Assembly: GCA_937949545.1 (NCBI GenBank)
Contig: CALEDR010000030.1
Span: 62,001-126,000 of the forward strand
Direction: 5' to 3'
Length of the DNA: 64,000 nucleotides
Origin: an uncultured Phycisphaerae bacterium
Lineage (GTDB): Bacteria; Planctomycetota; Phycisphaerae; Sedimentisphaerales; Anaerohalosphaeraceae
Below are positions 8,135 to 16,759 of this stretch, one piece after another. Every line of letters starts with the position of its first letter. Position 1 is the first letter of the stretch. A program made the position numbers and the translations under genes. The notes under the pieces were generated by a model that worked only from the letters and a program-made list of their open reading frames with translations, did no database searches and was not told the origin of the DNA.

Positions 8135-9535
8135 GTGCATATGACTTTGGAAAAGATTCTGGTCGTCGGCAGACAGCCGAACACACAGCAGGCAGCCAGA
8201 CCTTTTGCAAAGAAACTTTATGCCGCCGATGAAACAGACGACGTGTGGGAACTTCTGGAGGCCGTCGAACCCAACCTCATCATCTTCGGCGAAGATATTG
8301 AACGAACCGAGATTCTGCGGACCCTCCGGGCCTTCCAACAGAGCAGCCTCCAACGGCCCGTTCTGATCGCCGGCTCCCTCAATTGCCCTCCGCTGGAAAC
8401 CTATCTGGACGAATACAAATACGCCGAGTGCGTTCTTAATATTGAAAACGCTGATGACTTCAGCCGGGCCGTCCAGCGGCTCCTTCTCCATCAGCAGGAA
8501 TCCGCCTCCGACGCCCGTTTCTTTATGGAAGACTGCCCTTCCTCCGTTTCGATTGTCGGGAAAAGCCGGGCCATGATGCAGACCCTGCGGATGATTCGGC
8601 TGGTGGCCCAGAGCAGCTGCAATCCGGTGCTGATTATCGGCGAAACCGGTACCGGAAAAGAGCTGGCCGCCCGCGCTGTCCATATCCTCCGCAACGGCAG
8701 CCAGCAGAAATTTGTCGCCATCAACTGTGCCGCCCTGACCGCCAATCTGCTCGAAAGCGAACTCTTCGGGCATACCAAGGGGTCCTTTACCAGCGCAGAC
8801 CGCGACAAAACCGGCCTGCTCGAGCTGGCCGGGACCGGAACCGTCTTTCTCGATGAAATCAGCGAAATGCCTCTGGACCTTCAGGCCAAACTTCTGCGCG
8901 TCCTTCAGGAGCGGAAATTCCGCAAAGTCGGCGGTCTGGAGGAAATCGACTGCCGGGCAACCATCATCGCCTCCAGCAACCGAAACCTGCTTCAGGAAGT
9001 GGAGGCCGGGCGATTCCGAAAAGACCTCTATTACCGGTTATGCGTCTGCCCGATTCCTCTGGCGCCCCTTCGAGCCGAATCGCGAAAGGATGACATTCTG
9101 CTTCTGGCCGAATATTTCATCCAGACCTCGACTATCTGCCCTGAAAAGAAGGGAAAAATCAAAGGCCTGACCTCCATGGCCGCGGAAATGCTCACTCGAT
9201 ACCACTGGCCCGGCAATGTGCGGGAGCTGAAAAACGTCATCGAACGAGCCATTCTCCTCGAATCCGCAGACCGAATCGGAACCAGCAGCCTCTGGCTGAA
9301 TCCGGCTTTCTCTTTCGACTCTGAACAGACGCAGGAAACAGCACCCGCCGTCCCCATCAAGGATTTTTCCCTCGAAAAAGCCGAACGGGAACTGGTCAAA
9401 AAGGCTCTCGAAGAAGCGGGCTGGCAGAAAAGCCGGGCGGCCTCCCTGCTCGGAATCACTCGGGCTACCCTTTATGCAAAGGTCAAGCAGTACAATCTCC
9501 AGGAACCGGAGAAAAAACCGCAGCCCGTCTCCTGA
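8135..9535 (+). CDS. Sigma-54-dependent activator, FleQ/NtrC type, likely flagellar regulator
   Basis: A 466-residue enhancer-binding protein. An N-terminal receiver-like domain (about 5-125) lacks the normal phospho-acceptor pattern, as in FleQ. The AAA+ domain has Walker A GETGTGKE (169-176), Walker B GTVFLDEI (235-242) and an Arg-rich sensor region; a Fis-type helix-turn-helix ends the protein (QKSRAASLLGITRATLYAKV). The sigma-54 contact loop reads GSFTSA (216-221) where GAFTGA is usual. A GTG at 8135 or an ATG at 8141 could start it. Divergence from flgD suggests it controls flagellar genes; this is inference. Confidence 0.8.
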   Translation: MHMTLEKILVVGRQPNTQQAARPFAKKLYAADETDDVWELLEAVEPNLIIFGEDIERTEILRTLRAFQQSSLQRPVLIAGSLNCPPLETYLDEYKYAECVLNIENADDFSRAVQRLLLHQQESASDARFFMEDCPSSVSIVGKSRAMMQTLRMIRLVAQSSCNPVLIIGETGTGKELAARAVHILRNGSQQKFVAINCAALTANLLESELFGHTKGSFTSADRDKTGLLELAGTGTVFLDEISEMPLDLQAKLLRVLQERKFRKVGGLEEIDCRATIIASSNRNLLQEVEAGRFRKDLYYRLCVCPIPLAPLRAESRKDDILLLAEYFIQTSTICPEKKGKIKGLTSMAAEMLTRYHWPGNVRELKNVIERAILLESADRIGTSSLWLNPAFSFDSEQTQETAPAVPIKDFSLEKAERELVKKALEEAGWQKSRAASLLGITRATLYAKVKQYNLQEPEKKPQPVS

Positions 9536-9573
9536 ATGTTCCGGTCCGGCCGCCCCTTTGCCCCGTCAAAAAA

Positions 9574-10029
9574 TCACTCTTCTTTCATCACCGACCACTG
9601 GATATCTGTGGCCGTGCTGCGGGCAATCCCCTCCAGGGCATACCGGGCCGTCCCGAAAGGAATCTGCCGGTCACATCGAAGCCGAACAATCTTTCGACTA
9701 TCCGCCTTCTGAGCCGCATGCCGGTCAATCATCTCCGCTATCACGGACGGCATCCCCCGAAGTTCCGCGGCCTCGGCAGGCACCCCATCGACCTGAAAAA
9801 ACACCTTTCCCTCTTTGTCCCGCCCCACAGTAACGGTTGCCAGCACCTCCTCCGCCGCCGGTTGAGCCGAACGAATGGATTCCGGCACCTGAACATCCGT
9901 CCTTTCAATACTGATAAACTGAAAAACCAGCAGAAAAAAGATAATCAGCAGAAACACCACATCAATAATCGGCGTCAAATCCGGAACACTCGCCGGCTCG
10001 ACTGTATCTCTTTGCCAAAGACAGCTCAT
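9574..10029 (-). CDS. ExbD/TolR-family proton-channel subunit
   Basis: A 151-residue ExbD/TolR-like protein. The single membrane segment begins VPDLTPIIDVVFLLIIFFLL (about 15-40) and contains the conserved aspartate (PIID) that carries the proton path in TolR/ExbD. The rest is a small periplasmic domain. It overlaps the ExbB/TolQ-like gene upstream by four bases and forms the last gene of the minus-strand cluster. It should work with that partner to energise an envelope process; whether TonB-, Tol- or another type cannot be told from sequence. Confidence 0.88.
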   Translation of the reverse strand: MSCLWQRDTVEPASVPDLTPIIDVVFLLIIFFLLVFQFISIERTDVQVPESIRSAQPAAEEVLATVTVGRDKEGKVFFQVDGVPAEAAELRGMPSVIAEMIDRHAAQKADSRKIVRLRCDRQIPFGTARYALEGIARSTATDIQWSVMKEE

Positions 10030-10808
10030 TCCTCCGCCTCAAACTCCAGTTCTACAGGCGATTCTTCCTCTTCCTCCGCACGGGAGCTGTCCTGGGGAAC
10101 GGACGGCGCCGCCGGATTTTCCCGGCGAATCCCGTTCGTGATATCGCGAAAACAGCCCATCTCCGCCAGCCGATCCAGCAGACCTTCCATTTCCACACAG
10201 GCCTGGCTGACCAGGGTTTCGATCCGGTTCCGGAAAAAGCCATGCAGGAACAGCGCCGGAATTGCCGTCAAAAGCCCCCAGAATGTTGTCACCAGCGCCA
10301 CCGAGATGGATTCCGCCAGCTGGTCCGGACGCGGCTGTCCTCCCGACGAGCCCAATATTGTAAACGCCTGAATCATTCCGAAAACCGTCCCGAAAAGCCC
10401 AACCATCGGGGCCGCTGTGCCGATCAGATGGCATCCCTCCGCACGCCGAAGCAGCGACAGCCCCTGCTGACGCAGACTGTCCGACACCGCCTCGCGCATC
10501 AGACTCATCTCAAATCCCTTCCGGCGCCCGGCGGACAGAGCCCGAACCATGGCACAACTGAGAAAATCCGAAGCATTTTTCAGCCGGTTCTCCAGCACAG
10601 ACAGCCCATACCGCCCTGCCAGGGCGGCAATCTGAGCGGCACGACCGGCCGGCAGCAGACTTTTTCGGCGGACACGGACCCCCAAATCCAGCCCGAGGGC
10701 CGCCATCGCCGCCGACATTGGCAGAAGGACAAACCACACAATCGGCCCGCCGGCCAGAAAAAAACGCTCAAACCATGAACTCCCTGTCATCCCGATTTCC
10801 GCTGTCAT
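10026..10808 (-). CDS. MotA/TolQ/ExbB-family proton-channel protein
   Basis: A 260-residue protein with the TolQ/ExbB layout: a first membrane segment near residues 20-42, a cytoplasmic helical region, then the conserved block EGCHLIGTAAPMVGLFGTVFGMI and a third segment ISVALVTTFWGLLTAIPALFLHGFF (about 125-200). The C-terminus is a long acidic tail (EEEEESPVELEFEAEE). It overlaps the ExbD-like gene (10026-10029). Forms a proton-driven motor with ExbD and probably acts with the TonB-like von Willebrand protein encoded nine bases upstream. Confidence 0.87.
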   Translation of the reverse strand: MTAEIGMTGSSWFERFFLAGGPIVWFVLLPMSAAMAALGLDLGVRVRRKSLLPAGRAAQIAALAGRYGLSVLENRLKNASDFLSCAMVRALSAGRRKGFEMSLMREAVSDSLRQQGLSLLRRAEGCHLIGTAAPMVGLFGTVFGMIQAFTILGSSGGQPRPDQLAESISVALVTTFWGLLTAIPALFLHGFFRNRIETLVSQACVEMEGLLDRLAEMGCFRDITNGIRRENPAAPSVPQDSSRAEEEEESPVELEFEAEE

Positions 10809-10817
10809 CCTGATTTC

Positions 10818-11741
10818 CTAATCCGTCCCTTCCGGTTCATAGTCCACACACGTAAAACAGCCCCCGCTTTGCTCCGCTATTGTCCGAAGAACCTCCCGGT
10901 CCGCGGCGGAAGCCCAGAATGCAATCGTATGAATCACCGACTGCGGGGCCAGTTTTTTCCGCAGTCCTTCCGCACGGTCCGCCAGACGGGCCGTTCCTTC
11001 CGGGGTCAAATCAAACCCGTCTGTCAAGAAATAAATCAAATCCGGACCCCGCCCCTCCGCCGTTTTCAGCATCATCGCACGGGCCAGGGCGGGCAAGGCA
11101 TCCGCCCGCCCCTCCGGACGAATCGAATCCACCAGCCGAAACGCCTCCTGCTTGAAGGCCGGAACAGCCCGACGAAGCTCCCCCGCACCGGTTTCCCAAA
11201 TCCGACCGCCGCCCCCGAAAAAAAGCACCGAAAAAAACTGGTCCGGCGTCAATCGGGACACGGCCTCCGTCAGCTGCCGACGCACCAGCCCCATTCGCCC
11301 GAACATACTGCCGGAGCAGTCCACAACAAAACAGATACGCTCCGCCGAACAGCAGGCTCCGAAAAAACTCACCGAAGGCCCCGTCAAATCCTCTGAAAGA
11401 CGGAAGGGAATACTCGCAGGAGACGGTTCCAGCCCCGACGAATGAACCGATGGGACCTTCATCCGTTCCAAGGACGGCAGTACCCGTTCTGTCTTCAGCG
11501 GCCTGATTTGGGGTTTGGGAAAAGTCGGCTCCGGCATCCGCAGCCGGGCGGCCGATTCCGAAACGGAAAAACTCCCGCTCGCGGAGTCCGCCGTCCCGCC
11601 GCCGGAGGGAAAATGAACAAAGGCCAGGGCCCCCAGACAGACCGCATGAAGCGCCGCCGAAACAAGCCAGCATCCCAGTCCCCCCAACCGACGACCGGCC
11701 CCAACGCTCTTTCCGGTTTTCTCACCCACCGTACCGCTCAA
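10818..11741 (-). CDS. Membrane-anchored von Willebrand factor A protein, TonB-like architecture
   Basis: A 307-residue protein. A single N-terminal membrane segment (about residues 25-46) is followed by a Pro-rich stretch (MPEPTFPKPQIRPLK), as in TonB, and then a von Willebrand A domain with an intact MIDAS start VVDCSGSMFG near residue 138 and LTDGFDLTPEG later. The gene directly precedes the ExbB/ExbD pair and overlaps the L,D-transpeptidase gene by four bases. An envelope role driven by the ExbBD motor is an inference from this context. The exact partner or ligand is unknown. Confidence 0.75.
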   Translation of the reverse strand: MSGTVGEKTGKSVGAGRRLGGLGCWLVSAALHAVCLGALAFVHFPSGGGTADSASGSFSVSESAARLRMPEPTFPKPQIRPLKTERVLPSLERMKVPSVHSSGLEPSPASIPFRLSEDLTGPSVSFFGACCSAERICFVVDCSGSMFGRMGLVRRQLTEAVSRLTPDQFFSVLFFGGGGRIWETGAGELRRAVPAFKQEAFRLVDSIRPEGRADALPALARAMMLKTAEGRGPDLIYFLTDGFDLTPEGTARLADRAEGLRKKLAPQSVIHTIAFWASAADREVLRTIAEQSGGCFTCVDYEPEGTD

Positions 11742-12829
11742 TCCTCCACACGCACCAGCGACTGGCCGGCAAAGAGAAGATTATAGACCTCGATCACATC
11801 CCCATTGTGCAGACGAATGCACCCTCGAGACGACTGAGTCCCTATCGTTTCCGGCTCTTTGGTCCCGTGAATCGCAAAACCGGTTCGCCCCTTCGCCTCG
11901 CCTTCCAGGCCCTCCAGACCAATCCACCGGGAGCCCAGCGGATAATCCGGATCCGTCGCCACATACCGACGGCCCGTATCCGGATCCGTCCAGGGCGGCT
12001 GAATCATCTTGTCATTCGGTTTGACCCGCCAAAGCCCCCGCGGGGTCTCATGACCAGGCGTCCCCAGCCCAACCCGATAGGTTTTGATGTACTGATTCTG
12101 AAGAAACAAATCCATCGTGTACCGTTTGCGGCTGATGACCGCGTGAAACGGACCCCGAATCACCTTAATCCGCTGACCCGCCTGAAGACTTTCCGCCTTG
12201 CGAATCCCGTTTATCTCCATCAGAATCTCATACGGCACTTTATAGGCATTGGCTATCTTGGTCAGCAAATCACCCGGCTGGACCTGGTACCACTCTGTCA
12301 GCGTATCCCCCTCCAGGACCTCCCGGCTGAACAGCCACCGACCGGCCAGCAGAGACAGCTGACGCTTAATCTCATCCCGAAGCACCTCGCTCATCGGCTT
12401 CTGGAGGGCCTCATTCAGAAAATCCCGAGCCGCTATAATCTTCCCGGATTTTCTGGCCTCCACAGCCTTCTCAATCAGGGCTTGAATTTCCGGACTGGCG
12501 GTCTGCGCTTCCGTAGCAGCCCCGACAGAACCGCCCGTCTCTGCCTGTTCAGGCTGCGTCTGCGGTTTTTCCGCCGGCATCGAAGACGGAGAAGATGGAA
12601 TCTGCACCGCCGGCGGCTCCGGACGCGACGGTGCCGCAGGGGCAATATCCGATAAGGAAACCTTCGGGATTTCTCCCTCCGAAACCGGAGATGCCGAGAC
12701 CTTCTTCTTCCGCAGCTGAATCAGAACGACCAGCCCGGCAATCAAAAGCATCAGAACAATCGCGAACAGACGATTTCGGCGGGCAGCCTCGCTGCCTGTT
12801 CCATACGGTCGATATTTTCCCTTAGCCAA
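11738..12829 (-). CDS. LysM and YkuD L,D-transpeptidase, membrane-anchored
   Basis: An L,D-transpeptidase that would crosslink peptidoglycan or attach proteins to it. Order: a membrane segment (LFAIVLMLLIAGLVVLIQL), a Pro/Glu-rich linker, a helical region, LysM (YQVQPGDLLTKIANAYKVPY), and a YkuD catalytic domain with HGTKEPETIGTQSSRGCIRL, which holds the catalytic Cys and the His/Ser/Arg set. I choose a TTG start at 12829 because GGGAGG lies eight bases upstream and it falls just after the preceding stop; an ATG at 12868 would overlap that gene by 38 bases. It belongs to the rarA-to-exbD cluster. Confidence 0.88.
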   Translation of the reverse strand: MAKGKYRPYGTGSEAARRNRLFAIVLMLLIAGLVVLIQLRKKKVSASPVSEGEIPKVSLSDIAPAAPSRPEPPAVQIPSSPSSMPAEKPQTQPEQAETGGSVGAATEAQTASPEIQALIEKAVEARKSGKIIAARDFLNEALQKPMSEVLRDEIKRQLSLLAGRWLFSREVLEGDTLTEWYQVQPGDLLTKIANAYKVPYEILMEINGIRKAESLQAGQRIKVIRGPFHAVISRKRYTMDLFLQNQYIKTYRVGLGTPGHETPRGLWRVKPNDKMIQPPWTDPDTGRRYVATDPDYPLGSRWIGLEGLEGEAKGRTGFAIHGTKEPETIGTQSSRGCIRLHNGDVIEVYNLLFAGQSLVRVED

Positions 12830-12830
12830 A

Positions 12831-13421
12831 TTATTGTCCTCCCGATTGGGTTCGTTCTCTGCACACAAGAATTCCTGTTTCTGTTACAACGGCATCCACC
12901 GACTCATCCTCCGGGCCCGTCGGAACCGCCTCGACAACCTGAAAAGAAAAAGCCAGCGCCCATCGCTGCGCCGTCAAACCCGGGCTCTTGAAAAACCGGT
13001 CATAATACGCCCCGCCCCGTCCCAGCCGATTCCCCTGCGCGTCAAACGCCAGCCCCGGCGTCAACACCAAATCAATCTCCTCATACGGCACCGGCATCCC
13101 GCCCGTCGGATTTCGAAGACCTTTCTGCCCCGTCTCCAACCCGCTCTCCAGCGACTGAATCTCCACCGGAATCATACGCCGCTGAGCCCAGGAGATTTTC
13201 GGCACAGCCACCGATTTGCCCTGACGCCAGGCCCCGAGAATAATCGGCGTCGTATCCACCTCATGCGGCATCGACAAAAACGCCATCACAACAGATGCCT
13301 GCCGAAACACATCCGACTCCATTACCCATCGGCAGATGAGGCGGCTTTTCTCCATCCGTTCCTCGTCCGACAAGACTGCCAGACGCCGACAAATCTGCTC
13401 CCGAAGTTCTGATTTAGTCAT
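12831..13421 (-). CDS. 5-formyltetrahydrofolate cyclo-ligase
   Basis: Converts 5-formyl-THF to 5,10-methenyl-THF with ATP in the cytosol. The 196-residue protein shows the family signatures KSELREQICRRLAVLSDEER at the start, VAVPKI, and the C-terminal DLVLTPGLAFDAQGNRLGRGGAYYDRF, which is the ATP/Mg-binding motif. The ATG at 13421 overlaps the end of rarA by eight bases with GGAAAG upstream; a longer frame to 13481 would overlap rarA by 68 bases and is not needed. Confidence 0.92.
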   Translation of the reverse strand: MTKSELREQICRRLAVLSDEERMEKSRLICRWVMESDVFRQASVVMAFLSMPHEVDTTPIILGAWRQGKSVAVPKISWAQRRMIPVEIQSLESGLETGQKGLRNPTGGMPVPYEEIDLVLTPGLAFDAQGNRLGRGGAYYDRFFKSPGLTAQRWALAFSFQVVEAVPTGPEDESVDAVVTETGILVCRERTQSGGQ

Positions 13422-14817
13422 GAGCTTTCCGCTCGGCTTTCCCCGGATCCCCTTTTTTACCGTTCTTTTCCATATGGGCAACTGATTTTTTCAGCTTTTC
13501 CAGATACTCTTTGATGCTTTTTTCCCGCCCAATCTCTTTAGGAACATAATAAGGTTTTTCCAGCGGTCGGCCCAAATAATCCTGCTCGACATACCCCGAC
13601 GGACTGTCGTGCGGATATCGATACCCAATCCCAAAGCCGAGTTTTTTGGCCCCTTCATAGTGCGAATCCCGCAAATGCAGCGGAACCGGAATCGTCTGTC
13701 CCGACTGGACGTCCGAAACCGCCGACCAAATCGCCTTCGCACAGGCATTGGATTTCGGGGCGCAGGCGATATAAATCGCCGCCTGAGCCAGGGCCAGCTG
13801 GGCCTCCGGCATCCCCACGAACTCCGCTATCTGCAGCACCGAAGCCGCCAGAACCGTCGCCAGGGGGTCCGCATTTCCGACATCCTCCGCCGCACAAACC
13901 GCAATCCGACGAGCAATAAACCGCGGGTCTTCTCCGCCCGCTATCATCCGAGCCAGCCAGTACACCGTCGCATCCGGATCCGACCCCCGCATCGACTTCT
14001 GCAGGGCACTGGCCAAATCATAGTGCGTATCCCCGGTCCCGTCATAAACAATCGACTTGCCCGGCATCGATTCCCGAACGGTTTGTAAATCTATACGAAT
14101 TCGTCCCTGAGCGTTCCGCTTTTTTTGCGACAAAACCGCCACTTCAAGTGCCGTCAGGGCCTTTCGGGCATCTCCATCGCTCATCACAGCCAAAAACTCC
14201 AATGCCGCCGGCTCCGCCTCCAGCGGCAGTGCTCCATACCCTCTCTGCTTATCAGTCAAAGCCCGCGTTAAAATAGACAAAATATCTTCCTTCTTCAGCG
14301 GCTCAAAGGTAAAAATTGTACTGCGGCTGATTAACGGAGAATTCACAGAAAAAAACGGATTTTCCGTCGTGGCCCCTATCAGCGTCAATACCCCGTTTTC
14401 AACATCATCCAGAAGGACATCCTGCTGAGCACGGTTAAAACGGTGAATTTCATCGATAAACAGAAGGGTTTTCTGCCGCTTTTCAATCAGCCGGTCTTTG
14501 GCTTTTTCGATAATCTCGCGAACATCCTTCACAGAAGCCGCCGGCGCACTAAGATAATGAAAGGCCGCTTCAATCCGTCCGGCGATAATCTGGGCCAGCG
14601 TCGTCTTGCCGCAGCCGGGAGGCCCGTAAAAAATCAAACTCGAAATTGTCCCGCCCTCGAGCATCCGGCGAAGCAATTTTCCGGGTCCCACAAAATGCTC
14701 CTGACCGGCAAACTCCTCTAAGGTTGTCGGCCGCATCCGGACTGCAAGCGGCGCATGAGCCCTCAAAGCTTCCTTCTCTGAACTGGAAAATAAGGATTCC
14801 GCCTGTCCCTTTCTCAT
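13414..14817 (-). CDS. rarA: Replication-associated recombination protein RarA (MgsA)
   Basis: A clamp-loader-like AAA+ ATPase that acts at stalled replication forks. The 467 residues include LEEFAGQEHFVGPGKLLRRML, Walker A GPPGCGKTT (about 65-73), Walker [17 protein letters not shown], sensor 1 IGATTENPFF, and the C-terminal tetramerisation region with RDSHYEGAKKLGFGIGYRYPHD. The C-terminus has a Lys-rich tail beyond the family core. It leads the minus-strand cluster that ends with exbD. Confidence 0.95.
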   Translation of the reverse strand: MRKGQAESLFSSSEKEALRAHAPLAVRMRPTTLEEFAGQEHFVGPGKLLRRMLEGGTISSLIFYGPPGCGKTTLAQIIAGRIEAAFHYLSAPAASVKDVREIIEKAKDRLIEKRQKTLLFIDEIHRFNRAQQDVLLDDVENGVLTLIGATTENPFFSVNSPLISRSTIFTFEPLKKEDILSILTRALTDKQRGYGALPLEAEPAALEFLAVMSDGDARKALTALEVAVLSQKKRNAQGRIRIDLQTVRESMPGKSIVYDGTGDTHYDLASALQKSMRGSDPDATVYWLARMIAGGEDPRFIARRIAVCAAEDVGNADPLATVLAASVLQIAEFVGMPEAQLALAQAAIYIACAPKSNACAKAIWSAVSDVQSGQTIPVPLHLRDSHYEGAKKLGFGIGYRYPHDSPSGYVEQDYLGRPLEKPYYVPKEIGREKSIKEYLEKLKKSVAHMEKNGKKGDPGKAERKAHD

Positions 14818-14913
14818 AGCTTCCGATTATACCGGAAACAGAGAAAAAGTCTATTTTCTTTCGTCTGCAGGGATAAGGAGAACCCAAAAGAAAAAATGGA
14901 GAAAATGGGCTAT

Positions 14914-15987
14914 TTAGGAAGTTGCGGCGGAAGCAAAAACTTTCACGCGCCCCTTCCCAGCCTGCTTGGCGGCATACAGCGCCTGGTCAGTCGCTTTGGT
15001 CACATCGCTCATGCAGCTGTCCGGAGAATACTGCCCGACCCCGACGCTGATAGAAAGACTGATTCGATATCCTTCCCAGACCATCGGAGTGCTCTTGACC
15101 ATTTCCACCATTCGTTCCGCCACAACCACCGCATCATCCAGCGATGTATTCGGCAAAATCACCGCAAACTCATCGCCCCCATATCGAGCCGCAATATCGA
15201 TTTGACGGATGCAGGCACTGATTCGCCGGGCAATCTGCTTGATGGCCATATCCCCCGCCTTATGACCGTAATTGTCATTAATCGGCTTCAGATTGTCCAC
15301 ATCCGCCATGATGATAGACAGATTGGTGCTGTACCGCTGGGCCCGGCGGAGTTCTATTTCCAGCTGTTCATAAAACGTCCGGTGATTCAGCATCCCGGTC
15401 AGACCGTCCGTTTTGGCCTGCCGCTGCGTCTTCTCAAACAAATGAATATTCCCAATTGAGGCACCAATCAAATGACGAAACAGCTCCACAATCGCAATAT
15501 CATCCGAAGTAAAACTGCCGCCTCCGATTTTTTCACTGAAATTCAAAACCCCCACCACTCGGCCGTGGCAGACTAGCGGGGCTATGATGCAGCTTCGCCC
15601 TTTGTAATTGCCGGAAAACTGACGAATCGTACCGCTGATTTGAGGCCCCCGAAGCGATTCGTCCCCGTCCACCACCAGCAATTCCCGGCTCCGAATCGCC
15701 GCCACCATCGGCGAAGGCGGATTTTGATTCAGCGAAACTATATTATTAATCAGAAACGGATGATTATTCTTTTCCAGATGGAGAATATCGCTGCTTTCAT
15801 CCAGTATATACAAAGAAGCCAGTTTGGCCCCGATCAGACGGGGAATCTCCGTCACACACAAATCGGCGATTCGTTTGACATCCAGACAGTTAATCTGTCT
15901 GGCAAGGGGGGTAATCGTCACCAAACGGCATTCGCCGGCTGAACACAAACGCTCCGAGGGCTTGGGTTGTTCCTGCTGTTTTGTCAT
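14914..15987 (-). CDS. GAF-GGDEF diguanylate cyclase
   Basis: Makes cyclic di-GMP from two GTP. After a short Gln/Glu-rich start, a GAF domain covers about residues 35-180 and a GGDEF domain the remainder, with TDGLTGMLNHRTF, DVDNLKPINDNYGHKAGD and the catalytic YGGDEFAVIL. No RxxD inhibitory site is obvious just before GGDEF. I use the ATG at 15987 with AAGGA five bases upstream; a frame to 16047 would include a tandem 15-bp repeat. PilZ proteins encoded at 4.3 and 58.3 kb are potential downstream receptors. Confidence 0.92.
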   Translation of the reverse strand: MTKQQEQPKPSERLCSAGECRLVTITPLARQINCLDVKRIADLCVTEIPRLIGAKLASLYILDESSDILHLEKNNHPFLINNIVSLNQNPPSPMVAAIRSRELLVVDGDESLRGPQISGTIRQFSGNYKGRSCIIAPLVCHGRVVGVLNFSEKIGGGSFTSDDIAIVELFRHLIGASIGNIHLFEKTQRQAKTDGLTGMLNHRTFYEQLEIELRRAQRYSTNLSIIMADVDNLKPINDNYGHKAGDMAIKQIARRISACIRQIDIAARYGGDEFAVILPNTSLDDAVVVAERMVEMVKSTPMVWEGYRISLSISVGVGQYSPDSCMSDVTKATDQALYAAKQAGKGRVKVFASAATS

Positions 15988-16020
15988 ATGTCCTTTTCTA
16001 ACCTTCTCCGAAAAACCCGC

Positions 16021-16050
16021 TTCCTGTTGCAAAAGTTCCTGTTGCAAAAG
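16021..16050. repeat. Perfect tandem duplication of 15 bp
   Basis: The 15-mer TTCCTGTTGCAAAAG occurs twice in direct succession, at 16021-16035 and 16036-16050, in the upstream region of the GGDEF gene. It may be a replication-slippage product. If the longer reading frame were used it would encode the repeated MQQELLQQE. Confidence 0.9.
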
Positions 16051-16331
16051 TTGTCGTTTCTATATCGGTACTCCCGGACAGCAGGTTAACCACAGAGAAA
16101 AAAGAAAATTCGGGGTATGTCCGCAGAGCCTATTTCCAAAACCGCAAATATTATCGGCACTTCCCAAAAAGGCCTAACCTTTCTTTAGCGGGCAAACAAA
16201 ACCAGAAAGAATCTCCTCCATTCCTCAAAATTGCTGAAATTTTTCCGTTCACAAATCCATTGCGAAAACGCAGTTATCATTCCCGCAAAAAAAATTAAAA
16301 AAATTTTCATTTTTTTCTCGACAATAAAAGA

Positions 16332-16371
16332 AAAATGTATTTTACATTTTGTAAAACGTAAAATACATTTT
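16332..16371. promoter_or_regulatory. Perfect 14-bp inverted repeat, candidate operator of the MerR-type gene
   Basis: AAAATGTATTTTAC (16332-16345) and its exact reverse complement (16358-16371) flank a 12-base spacer that itself contains ATTTTGTAAAAC. The element thus has nested TGTATTTTACA-like half-sites. It lies 75 bases before the MerR-type start codon. Operators of MerR proteins are palindromes in the promoter spacer, so autoregulation is plausible but not shown. Confidence 0.65.
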
Positions 16372-16446
16372 GCCGCCTGGCCCGCCGGCGACGGGGCAGG
16401 AAAAAACAGAAACCGGAATCTTAAGCATACATTGATACAGCTCGTT

Positions 16447-16722
16447 ATGAACGAACAGCACCGACGAACCTTTAAAGTGCCAGCCAAACTGTTCCGAATC
16501 GGCGAAATTGTTCGCTACACCCCCTTCACTCGACAAACCATTCACAACTACACCATTATGGGACTGATCCGGGAGTCCGGATGGACGGAGGGAGGGCATC
16601 GACTCTATGACGAATCGGTATTTGAACGCCTGCAAAGAATCGCAGAATTGCGGAAAACAAAAACCTTAACGGAAATCCGAAAACTGCTCAACGAGGAATC
16701 GGCTGTTTCGGTGCATAACTGA
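16447..16722 (+). CDS. MerR-family DNA-binding protein, short
   Basis: A 91-residue protein made almost only of a MerR-type winged helix: FRIGEIVRYTPFTRQTIHNYTIMGLIRESGWTEGGHRLYDES followed by FERLQRIAELRKTKTLTEIRKLL. No effector-binding domain follows. The ATG at 16447 is chosen because the fold starts just after; no strong ribosome site is visible. It lies upstream of the unknown gene, flhG and fliA, so a role in flagellar or cell-cycle control is possible but unproven. Confidence 0.8.
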   Translation: MNEQHRRTFKVPAKLFRIGEIVRYTPFTRQTIHNYTIMGLIRESGWTEGGHRLYDESVFERLQRIAELRKTKTLTEIRKLLNEESAVSVHN

Positions 16723-16759
16723 CCGGCAACCCAAAAGGCACCGCAAGCAAGGGACGGAT

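Larger units (their letters stand above)
15988..16446. promoter_or_regulatory. AT-rich divergent intergenic region between GGDEF and MerR-type genes
   Basis: About 460 bases without a convincing gene. The stretch 16280-16375 is strikingly A+T-rich (runs of A and T near 16287-16317) against a GC-rich background. It contains the tandem 15-mer at 16021 and the large inverted repeat at 16332-16371. A minus-strand frame over 16185-16487 has no family resemblance and I treat it as non-coding. Confidence 0.6.

Noticed and set aside
16185-16487. Minus-strand reading frame of 100 codons over the AT-rich block
   Set aside because: It covers the palindrome and A/T runs, has Phe-rich composition and no family resemblance. 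It overlaps the clear MerR-type gene.
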